DNA of 64,000 nt from an uncultured candidatus Porisulfidus sp. Its GTDB lineage: Bacteria; Pseudomonadota; Gammaproteobacteria; Poriferisulfidales; Poriferisulfidaceae. The DNA is taken from positions 1,529,362-1,593,361 of the forward strand of contig OY288106.1 of assembly GCA_958431155.1 (NCBI GenBank), in the 5' to 3' direction. Of the stretch, positions 57,938 through 64,000 are shown piece after piece. Positions within the stretch are counted from its first letter, which is position 1. Each line of letters starts with the position of its first letter. Below the pieces are notes generated by a model, which saw only the letters and a program-made list of their open reading frames with translations, did no database searches and was not told where the DNA came from. Position numbers and translations under genes: made by a program.

Positions 57938-58161
57938 CAGTGGTTGTCGCAGTAAGGCAGCAGGCTCAGGTAACGGGCGCGTTTGATGGCGGTGGAGAGC
58001 CGGCGCTGGAAGCGCGCCGGGGTGCCGCTGACCCGGGCCGGCATGATCTTGCCGGTCTCGGTGATGTAGTCGCGCAGCAGGTCCAGATCCTTGTAGTCGA
58101 TCTCAGACGGATTGCTGTTCGAGAAACGCCGTGCGCTGTCGCGTTTGGGGTTGCTGGCCAT
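57937..58161 (-). CDS. rpsR: 30S ribosomal protein S18
   Basis: A 74 aa ribosomal protein with [29 protein letters not shown] and ending [10 protein letters not shown]. Length and sequence are standard. It lies 2 bases after rpsF and shares one base with the DUF2232 gene. Confidence 0.98.
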   Translation of the reverse strand: MASNPKRDSARRFSNSNPSEIDYKDLDLLRDYITETGKIMPARVSGTPARFQRRLSTAIKRARYLSLLPYCDNH

Positions 58162-58163
58162 GG

Positions 58164-58742
58164 TTACTCCGTGGTCTCGGAGGGTTTAGGGGTGGGTTTT
58201 TCGGTCGCGTCCTGCGTCTCTGCCGCTTCGGCGGCGGGCTCGGAATCCGCTGCGGTCTCCGCCCGCGGGCGATCGCCCTTTTCCTTTACAGGTTCTTCGG
58301 TCTCGGCAGCCGGCGGGGAGGCTTCCGTCTCCGCCCCGTTTCCTTTCTCGGGCGCGTCTGCTGCGGCCTTGCCGGAGGGTCGCGGGCGGTTGCGCCATTC
58401 GTCCTCTGTGTCGTCTTCCTCCTCGGCCGATTTCGCCAGCGGCGAAGGTTCGGTGATGGCGTGATCCTGACGGACGATCAGGCTGCGCAGCACGGCGTCG
58501 TTGAAGCGGAAGGCATGCTGGATTTCTTCCAGCGCCCGAGAGTCGCATTCCACGTTCATCAGGACGTAGTGAGCCTTGTGCAACTTGTCGATGGAATAGG
58601 CCAACTGGCGACGTCCCCAGTCTTCGAGGCGATGCACCTGTCCGCTGTGGTCGGTTACCATGTTCGAGTACCGCTCGATCATTTGCGGTACCTGGTCGCT
58701 CTGGTCCGGATAGACCAGAAACACGATTTCGTAGTGTCGCAT
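58164..58742 (-). CDS. rpsF: 30S ribosomal protein S6 with long acidic C-terminal tail
   Basis: Residues 1-100 are typical S6: [54 protein letters not shown] and [19 protein letters not shown]. The remaining 90 residues are low-complexity and rich in Glu, Ala and Pro, bringing the total to 192 aa (E. coli about 131-135). The ATG at 58742 gives the standard N-terminus. It is first in the rpsF-rpsR-DUF2232-rplI cluster. Confidence 0.96.
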   Translation of the reverse strand: MRHYEIVFLVYPDQSDQVPQMIERYSNMVTDHSGQVHRLEDWGRRQLAYSIDKLHKAHYVLMNVECDSRALEEIQHAFRFNDAVLRSLIVRQDHAITEPSPLAKSAEEEDDTEDEWRNRPRPSGKAAADAPEKGNGAETEASPPAAETEEPVKEKGDRPRAETAADSEPAAEAAETQDATEKPTPKPSETTE

Positions 58743-58800
58743 GTGCGCTCCCTTCGGATTATCAGCCCCCCGTCGGTACGGTGGGGCAAGGAGTTCGGAA

Positions 58801-59106
58801 TTATTTCCGGACGCGCATTTTAGCAGAAGTTGCCTTATTTCTGGACTGTCGCGCAGTGTCGTGCTCTCCGATCCACTCGCTAAGAGCCTGATCGATCCGC
58901 GTTTGCCACCCACGGCCTCCCGCCTTGAAGTGATCGATCACGTTAGGCGATAGGCGGATGGTGGTAGACACCTTAGGCTTGTCAAGTGGAGGTCGTCCGC
59001 GGCGGACGGGTGCTTTGGCAAATTTTTCCGGCCAGTCACCCTTGGACAGGTCAGGTGCCGTATCCAGATCAAAACCTTGGGGTGTAGAGTGCTCTTTCCC
59101 GTCCAT
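58801..59106 (-). CDS. brnA: BrnA-type antitoxin
   Basis: A 101 aa antitoxin of the BrnA family. The C-terminal half is a ribbon-helix-helix-like DNA-binding domain: [28 protein letters not shown] and then QALSEWI. The N-terminal half carries the toxin-binding, acidic stretch. The ATG at 59106 overlaps the 3' end of brnT by 38 bases, the usual brnTA arrangement. It lies directly upstream of rpsF in the same direction. With a disrupted toxin it may be a free repressor. Confidence 0.85.
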   Translation of the reverse strand: MDGKEHSTPQGFDLDTAPDLSKGDWPEKFAKAPVRRGRPPLDKPKVSTTIRLSPNVIDHFKAGGRGWQTRIDQALSEWIGEHDTARQSRNKATSAKMRVRK

Positions 59107-59337
59107 TAGCTTTTCTCATGCTGATAATGCGATGCCCATCATTTTGTGGCGTCCAGACCAGGATTACCATGTTGCTGTCAAGGAACCCGATGGTAATAAA
59201 ACGATCTTCGCCATAGTTTTCCGGTTATCCTCAACGGTCAGAGTGGCACCTTCAAATACCTCTCCGGCTCGAGCCATGTCCAGCCCTATGGTTTCAAGAG
59301 TAGCTGCACGTTTTACTTCGTCGAACTCAATCGACAT
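59069..59337 (-). pseudogene. brnT: Frameshifted BrnT-type toxin
   Basis: From ATG 59337 the frame reads MSIEFDEVKRAATLETIGLD, then MARAGEVFEGATLTVEDNRK, and meets a stop at 59164. The rest of BrnT continues in the -1 frame: [36 protein letters not shown], with stop TGA at 59069. Joining the frames within the A-run of CGGAAAACTATGG gives an 89 aa protein of normal BrnT length. One missing A, or a sequencing error in this homopolymer, explains it. BrnT is a RelE-like mRNase. Confidence 0.8.
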
Positions 59338-59405
59338 CTATTTTATGTTACCACAATAAATAGTCCTAAGTTCCACTGGCCCGACCACCAGAGCATGAAG
59401 GTTGC

Positions 59406-60083
59406 TTACTTCGATGGTGTTGCAACTGGCGCAATGCTTTTGTGGGGCAAGAACAGGCCGCAGCCGAGCAGCCGCTTGGGGCCGAGGCCTTGGCGCTGAA
59501 GATCCAGGGACTGCCCGGGATCCAGCCCGTCCAGCATCAGGCTGCGGCAGCGCAGGGCTGCGCCGCTTGCGGTGACGAGGTGGGTCCGGCCAGCCATCAT
59601 GCGCGGCGCCCCGATACCGATTTCCCGGAGTTGTTCGGCGCACAGGCCCAGAAATTCTTCCTCGTCCTCGGCTTCGATCGCCACGTAGCGAGCGAAAGCC
59701 GTGCCCTGTGCCTGCAGCGGGTGCAGGCGGCTGTCCTCGATCGTCATCGGGTCCGGCCCGACCTGCAGGGTGGTTCCGGACAACTCCCGCGCGTCTTCAA
59801 GTCGGTGATAAGGCAGCCGCAGGGCCAGCCGGGTCCGCCTGGACAGCGGAAGGTAGGTGGCCGGATCGTCCGGCCGGATCCAGCCGTTCCCGGATTCGGC
59901 CCCATGGATGGTGTGGATGCCGGCGAGCGGCTCGTCGGTGAGCCAGGGCCAGACTGAAAGCAGTGCCGAGCGCAGGTCCCGGGCATGGTCGACCGGCAAT
60001 GCCCGGCACCGGATCCGGTAGCGGACATCCACCACGTCCGGAGCGACGGGGGGCGGGGGAGTGTCCTCTTCCTGCCAGTGCAC
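59406..60083 (-). CDS. Cas6/Cmx6-like (type I-MYXAN) RAMP protein, no CRISPR context
   Basis: A 225 aa protein resembling Cas6/Cmx6 crRNA endonucleases. The N-terminus has LPVDHARDLRSAL, with H33 where Cas6 proteins often hold the catalytic histidine, then IHGAESGNGW and SRRTRLALRLP. The C-terminus has the glycine-rich RNA-binding loop GLGPKRLLGCGLFLPHK (G199-G208). Fold and loop point to an RNA-binding ferredoxin-like RAMP protein. No repeats, spacers or other cas genes are present. It is last in an operon with the aminotransferase, TauD-like enzyme and a 63 aa protein (2-base gap upstream). A non-CRISPR RNA role is likely, but unproven. Confidence 0.75.
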   Translation of the reverse strand: MHWQEEDTPPPPVAPDVVDVRYRIRCRALPVDHARDLRSALLSVWPWLTDEPLAGIHTIHGAESGNGWIRPDDPATYLPLSRRTRLALRLPYHRLEDARELSGTTLQVGPDPMTIEDSRLHPLQAQGTAFARYVAIEAEDEEEFLGLCAEQLREIGIGAPRMMAGRTHLVTASGAALRCRSLMLDGLDPGQSLDLQRQGLGPKRLLGCGLFLPHKSIAPVATPSK

Positions 60084-60085
60084 GG

Positions 60086-60277
60086 TCAGGGGCGGCGGGC
60101 CGTGAAGAAGCTTTCCAGCTGCTCCTCCCAGTCGTCCGGAGTGTCGTGAAATGGGGGACGGACGTCCAGGCTGAGGAACCGCTCCCCGGCATCGATGCGC
60201 TCCGCGATCAGATCCTTCAGGCCCTCGAAGGAGTCCAGATCATAGTGGGCGATCAAAAGTTCGCTCAAGGTCAGCAT
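60086..60277 (-). CDS. 63 aa acidic protein in the Cmx6-TauD operon
   Basis: A 63 aa acidic protein (ELLIAHYDLDSFEGLKDLI, then IDAGERFLSLDVRPPFHD, ending ESFFTARRP) with predicted helices and no cysteine or signal peptide. I do not recognise the family. The ATG at 60277 overlaps the TauD-like stop by 7 bases, and the Cas6/Cmx6-like gene starts 2 bases after its stop. The tight spacing argues for a real, co-expressed partner rather than chance. Confidence 0.6.
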   Translation of the reverse strand: MLTLSELLIAHYDLDSFEGLKDLIAERIDAGERFLSLDVRPPFHDTPDDWEEQLESFFTARRP

Positions 60278-61149
60278 GGCTGGTGGACGCGGTCCGTGTA
60301 GCGGGTTCGATACAGCAGGCGGGGGTGATCGGCAGAGTCGGTATAAGTGCTCCGGCAATGCAATACATTATGCGCGATCAGCCCGCACCCGGTGTCCAGG
60401 CGGAGGGGACGTCCGGCCTGCGGCAGGGTCTCGAGCAGTTCCTGGATGCGGGTTCGGGCGGCTTCGGTTTCGGGGCGCCAGCGGATGTGGATGGCGCGCT
60501 CGGTATAGCGCGTGTACAGGTGTTCGCCGTCGACGGAGAAGACCGGGCCACTGAATTCGGCGCGGCGTACCTCGCCGTCCTCGGCATGGGCGGGGACCGT
60601 AAAGGCCCGGGGATGGACTAGGGCCTGGATCAGGTCCGGATCCTCGTCGCGCAGGGCGATGTACAGCAGGCGCGGGTCGAGCAGCCGGTTGACGCCGCCG
60701 TCGAGCGCCGGCTGGATGCAGTGCAGGATGAAACTTCGGATCCTTTGCGTATCCGGTTGGTAGTAGCCGTCGGTATGCCAGCGCAGGCGGTGGCGGGTGT
60801 AAGGGATGAATCGCCCGGCCGTGTCTTCCCGTGCGGTCAGCCGCGCCACCCCGTCCGGTTCGGCGCACTGGTGGTAATCAAGATGCACCAGCCCCAACTG
60901 CTCGCCCAGGGCCAGGATGTCTCGAGGCTCCGGAATGCGGTCCGCACCATAGCAGACGACCCCGCTGGCATGCAGGCGCGAGGCCAGGGCATTGATTTCC
61001 GCCAGGCTCAACTGAGAAAGATTGCGGAGCCAGACCGGCGTGAAGTCCGTCGCGCTTTCGCCGAGGACCTGTTTCCGCCACGCACGATAGGCTTCCGGGC
61101 GGGCGAGATCCCACCATGCGGGGGGAGGGTCGAAAGAAGCGTCAGTCAA
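60271..61149 (-). CDS. TauD/TfdA-family 2-oxoglutarate dioxygenase
   Basis: A 292 aa Fe(II)/2-oxoglutarate dioxygenase. The facial triad is visible: H125 and D127 in LRWHTDGYYQ and H264 in NVLHCRSTY, with the 2OG-binding arginine in RLLYRTRY. No ATG fits; the TTG at 61149 overlaps the aminotransferase stop by 8 bases, consistent with coupling. The substrate is unknown, and no taurine or phosphonate genes are nearby. The operon with a Cas6-like RNA-binding protein suggests an RNA-linked substrate as one possibility, which is pure inference. Confidence 0.8.
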   Translation of the reverse strand: MTDASFDPPPAWWDLARPEAYRAWRKQVLGESATDFTPVWLRNLSQLSLAEINALASRLHASGVVCYGADRIPEPRDILALGEQLGLVHLDYHQCAEPDGVARLTAREDTAGRFIPYTRHRLRWHTDGYYQPDTQRIRSFILHCIQPALDGGVNRLLDPRLLYIALRDEDPDLIQALVHPRAFTVPAHAEDGEVRRAEFSGPVFSVDGEHLYTRYTERAIHIRWRPETEAARTRIQELLETLPQAGRPLRLDTGCGLIAHNVLHCRSTYTDSADHPRLLYRTRYTDRVHQPC

Positions 61150-62323
61150 GAAGATCGCGCAGGCGCGAGATGCCTTCCTCAAGAGTCGGCATGTCGGTGG
61201 CGAATGACACCCGGATGTGGCCGGCCGAGCCAAACGGAAGTCCGGGCACGACGGCAAGGCGCAGCTGGTCGAGCAGCAGGGTCGCAAACTCGATATCCGT
61301 GGGGCAGTCCAGCCGGCGCATGGCCTCGTCGACGTCCGGCAGGCAGTAGAACGCGCCGTCGGGCTTCAGGCAGGTGATGCCGGGTAACTCGTTGAGTGCC
61401 GCCACGATATAGTTGCGGCGCTGCTCGAAGGCGGCCACCATGTCGGGCACCGAGGACTGGTCCTCCAATAGCGCGGCGCAAGCGGCGGCCTGGGCGATCG
61501 AGCAGGGATTGGAGGTGCTCTGCGACTGGACGGTGAGCATGGCGTCGATGATGTCCTTGGGCCCCGCCGCATAGCCGATCCGCCAGCCGGTCATGGCATA
61601 GGCCTTGGAGACACCGTTGATGAGAAGGGTACGGTCGCCTAGGTCGGGCGCAATCTGGGCCAGGTTGTAGAACGGCACGCCATCAAACCGGATCAATTCA
61701 TAGATGTCGTCGGACGCCACGCGCACATGCGGGTGTGAACGCAGCACTTGGGCGAAGCCCTCGAGGTCCTCTCGATGCAACATCGAGCCGCAGGGGTTGG
61801 ATGGGCTGTTGAGGATCAGCAGTTTTGTTCGCGCGGTAATCGCCTGGTTCAACTGCTCGGCGGTCGGGCGGAAATTCTGCTTCAGGGTGGTCGGCAGGAA
61901 TACCGGTTCGCCGCCCGCGAGCCGCACCATGTCGGGGTACGAGGCCCAGTAGGGAGCGGGGATGATGACTTCGTCGCCGGGATCGACCAGTGCCTGCAGG
62001 CAGTTGTACAGGACCTGCTTCGCGCCGGCGCTCACCAGGATCTGGTTGGCCTCGAAGTGCAGCTTGTTGTCGCGGTGGAACTTGTGCGCGATGGCGGCGC
62101 GCAAAGCTGGCGTGCCGCCGACCGAGGTATAACGGGTCTGGCCTCCGCGGATGGCCTGGATTGCGGCATCGCAGATGTTTTCCGGGGTGTCGAAATCCGG
62201 CTCTCCGGCGCTCCAGTCGATGATTTCCTGACCCGCCGCGCGCAGGCGGCGCGCAGTCGCGGAGACGGCCAGCGTTGCGGAGGGCTCGCAACGTCCGACC
62301 CGTTTCGAAAGGGCGCGTTCCAT
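61142..62323 (-). CDS. Class I/Ib aminotransferase (AspC-like)
   Basis: A 393 aa fold-type I PLP aminotransferase of the aspartate / prephenate family. It has [29 protein letters not shown], the [12 protein letters not shown] block, VASDDIYE, the PLP lysine in [17 protein letters not shown], and the substrate arginine in IRVSFAT near the C-terminus. Its stop overlaps the TauD-like start by 8 bases. It is divergent from uvrB, 72 bases apart. Whether it acts in aspartate or another amino acid pathway cannot be told. Confidence 0.88.
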   Translation of the reverse strand: MERALSKRVGRCEPSATLAVSATARRLRAAGQEIIDWSAGEPDFDTPENICDAAIQAIRGGQTRYTSVGGTPALRAAIAHKFHRDNKLHFEANQILVSAGAKQVLYNCLQALVDPGDEVIIPAPYWASYPDMVRLAGGEPVFLPTTLKQNFRPTAEQLNQAITARTKLLILNSPSNPCGSMLHREDLEGFAQVLRSHPHVRVASDDIYELIRFDGVPFYNLAQIAPDLGDRTLLINGVSKAYAMTGWRIGYAAGPKDIIDAMLTVQSQSTSNPCSIAQAAACAALLEDQSSVPDMVAAFEQRRNYIVAALNELPGITCLKPDGAFYCLPDVDEAMRRLDCPTDIEFATLLLDQLRLAVVPGLPFGSAGHIRVSFATDMPTLEEGISRLRDLLD

Positions 62324-62395
62324 GGACAGATCCGGTGGCGCGTAGTTTACCGCAATCCCCGCTATACTGAATGTTTTTCCGAGAAAGTTGCCGGA

Positions 62396-64000
62396 ATGTC
62401 GTTTGCGTTTGACTTGCAAGCCTCCTTCGGGCCGGCGGGCGACCAGCCGGAGGCCATCGACTCGCTGGTGGCGGGGTTGGAGGACGGCCTCAGCCACCAG
62501 AGCCTGCTCGGCGTGACCGGTTCCGGCAAGACCTACACCATGGCCTGCGTCATCAGCCAGGTCCAACGCCCGACCATCGTACTGGTGCACAACAAGACCC
62601 TGGCCGCGCAGCTGTACGGGGAGATGAAGGAGTTCTTCCCGCACAACGCGGTGGAGTACTTCGTGTCGTACTACGACTACTACCAGCCGGAAGCGTACGT
62701 GCCGTCCTCGGACACCTACATCGAGAAGGACGCATCGATCAACGACCACATCGAACAAATGCGCCTGTCCGCGACCAAGGCCCTGTTCGAGCGGCCCGAC
62801 ACGATCATCGTCGGCACGGTCTCCTCCATCTACGGGCTGGGGGACCCCAAGTCCTACCACCGGATGGTGCTGCACCTGAACCGCGATGACCGCACCGGGC
62901 AGCGAGGGATCCTGCGGAGGCTCGCGGAATTGCAATACAAGCGCAACGAAATCGATCTTCGTCGAGGCACGTTCCGGGTTCGCGGCGACGTGATCGACGT
63001 GCATCCGGCGGATTCGGATCGCGAGGCGGTGCGCATCGAGTTGCTCGACGACGAGGTCGAGCGTTTGCGCCTTTTCGACCCGCTAACCGGAGAAGTGCGC
63101 CGCGACGTGCCTCGGATGACCATCTATCCGAAGACCCACTACGTGACTCCGAAAGTGGTGCTGGAACGTGCGGTGGAGCAGATCCGCGAAGAACTTGAGG
63201 TACATCTGGCCTTCCTGGTGTCACAGGACCAACTGGTGGAGGCGCAGCGCCTGGAGCAGCGCACCCGCTACGATCTGGAAATGATCGAGGAGCTTGGCTA
63301 TTGCGCCGGCATCGAGAATTACTCGCGTTACCTGTCCGGCCGCGCGCCCGGAGAGCCGCCGCCCTGCTTGCTGGACTACCTGCCGGACAACGCCCTGCTG
63401 TTCGTCGATGAGAGCCACGTCACGATCCCGCAGTTCGGCGGCATGTACCGGGGCGATTATTCGCGCAAGAAGAACCTGGTCGATTACGGGTTCCGGCTGC
63501 CGTCCGCGCTGGACAACCGTCCCCTCAAGTTCGAGGAGTTCGAGGCGCTGGCACCGCAAACCATCCATGTCTCGGCCACGCCCGGGCCTTACGAACTGAG
63601 GCTTGCGGGACAGGTCGTCGAACAGGTCGTGCGCCCGACCGGGCTGGTGGATCCGGGCGTCGAGGTTCGCCCGGTTTCCACCCAGGTCGATGACCTGCTG
63701 TCCGAGATCCGCAAGATTGCCGAGGCTGGCGACCGGGTGCTGGTGACCACGCTGACCAAGCGCATGGCCGAGGACCTGACCGAATACCTGCGTGAGCACG
63801 ACGTCCGGGTTCGATACCTGCACTCCGACATCGACACCGTGGAACGGGTCGAGATCATCCGCGACCTGCGGCTCGGCGAGTTCGACGTGCTGGTCGGGAT
63901 CAACCTTTTGCGCGAAGGTCTGGACATTCCGGAAGTTGCGCTGGTGGCGATCCTGGATGCAGACAAGGAGGGGTTCCTGCGCTCGGAGCGCTCGCTGATC
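62396..64000 (+). CDS. uvrB: Excinuclease ABC subunit B (3' end outside window)
   Basis: Damage-recognition helicase of nucleotide excision repair. 535 codons are present; full UvrB is about 670 aa, so the C-terminal UvrC-interacting part is outside. Walker [13 protein letters not shown] is near residue 40, [21 protein letters not shown] forms the beta-hairpin, and [30 protein letters not shown] and [22 protein letters not shown] follow. TATACT at 62363-62368 is a possible -10; no LexA box was seen. It is divergent from the aminotransferase gene. Confidence 0.97.
   Translation, partial: MSFAFDLQASFGPAGDQPEAIDSLVAGLEDGLSHQSLLGVTGSGKTYTMACVISQVQRPTIVLVHNKTLAAQLYGEMKEFFPHNAVEYFVSYYDYYQPEAYVPSSDTYIEKDASINDHIEQMRLSATKALFERPDTIIVGTVSSIYGLGDPKSYHRMVLHLNRDDRTGQRGILRRLAELQYKRNEIDLRRGTFRVRGDVIDVHPADSDREAVRIELLDDEVERLRLFDPLTGEVRRDVPRMTIYPKTHYVTPKVVLERAVEQIREELEVHLAFLVSQDQLVEAQRLEQRTRYDLEMIEELGYCAGIENYSRYLSGRAPGEPPPCLLDYLPDNALLFVDESHVTIPQFGGMYRGDYSRKKNLVDYGFRLPSALDNRPLKFEEFEALAPQTIHVSATPGPYELRLAGQVVEQVVRPTGLVDPGVEVRPVSTQVDDLLSEIRKIAEAGDRVLVTTLTKRMAEDLTEYLREHDVRVRYLHSDIDTVERVEIIRDLRLGEFDVLVGINLLREGLDIPEVALVAILDADKEGFLRSERSLI

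Noticed and set aside
59205..59225. Programmed -1 frameshift in brnT
   Set aside because: The site CGGAAAACT lacks a full X-XXY-YYZ slippery heptamer and no strong hairpin follows; a base loss or sequencing error is simpler.
59338..62400. CRISPR array near the Cas6/Cmx6-like gene
   Set aside because: No regularly spaced direct repeats of 25-40 bases are present here or elsewhere in the window.

Overview
The window is 64 kb of GC-rich, densely coding bacterial chromosome. The gene content (PhoU, ArgA with fused kinase-like and GNAT domains, HtpG, PriA, NadA, WaaA and KdkA for Kdo-type LPS, TolC, ThiC, the rpsF-rpsR-rplI-dnaB-alr block, tandem glnK-amtB) points to a gammaproteobacterium, probably free-living or host-associated and of a Chromatiales-like type. 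The species cannot be named from sequence alone. No tRNA, rRNA, insertion sequence or CRISPR array was seen.

Layout. 1-7.4 kb: 3' end of aroE, pyrE, a catalytically intact Crc-like exonuclease III, an AmpG-type permease, phoU, and a large TonB-dependent receptor. 7.5-21.3 kb: argD-argF, a PuuD-like membrane protein, hyuB, the nnr-tsaE-amidase block, a RibD-C reductase divergent from argA, a GCS2 ligase and an AstE/AspA-like hydrolase, then a hipBA toxin-antitoxin module. 21.5-30.3 kb: a second TonB-dependent receptor, fxsA, hemH, an HNH endonuclease, an AT-rich gap with DnaA-box-like repeats, priA and nadA. 30.4-41.3 kb: htpG, a periplasmic haem-binding domain protein, a GT9 glycosyltransferase, an inserted higB-higA(ImmA) module flanked by 150-bp direct repeats, kdkA, an orphan TRAP substrate-binding protein, and the pcm-rhodanese-tolC-waaA operon. 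41.4-49.9 kb: thiC, rpmB-rpmG, a Cys-rich lipoprotein, a fatty-acid desaturase, hyuA, a chorismatase with a HAD protein, and two small uncharacterised genes. 50-64 kb: two tandem glnK-amtB pairs, then rpsF-rpsR-DUF2232-rplI and dnaB-alr, a brnTA module whose toxin is frameshifted, the operon aminotransferase-TauD-63 aa protein-Cas6/Cmx6-like protein, and the 5' part of uvrB.

Main points of interest: (i) a Cas6/Cmx6-like RAMP protein with no CRISPR context, in an operon with a 2-oxoglutarate dioxygenase and a small acidic protein; (ii) a toxin-antitoxin insertion that duplicated the overlapping divergent start region of two LPS genes, leaving a vestige of each; (iii) four DnaA-box-like repeats in one orientation beside priA; (iv) a PriA that has lost all four cysteines of one zinc site and kept all four of the other; (v) brnT disabled by a single-base shift beside an intact brnA; (vi) operator-like palindromes in front of hipB and higB. 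Several divergent gene pairs start on the same CATG tetranucleotide.
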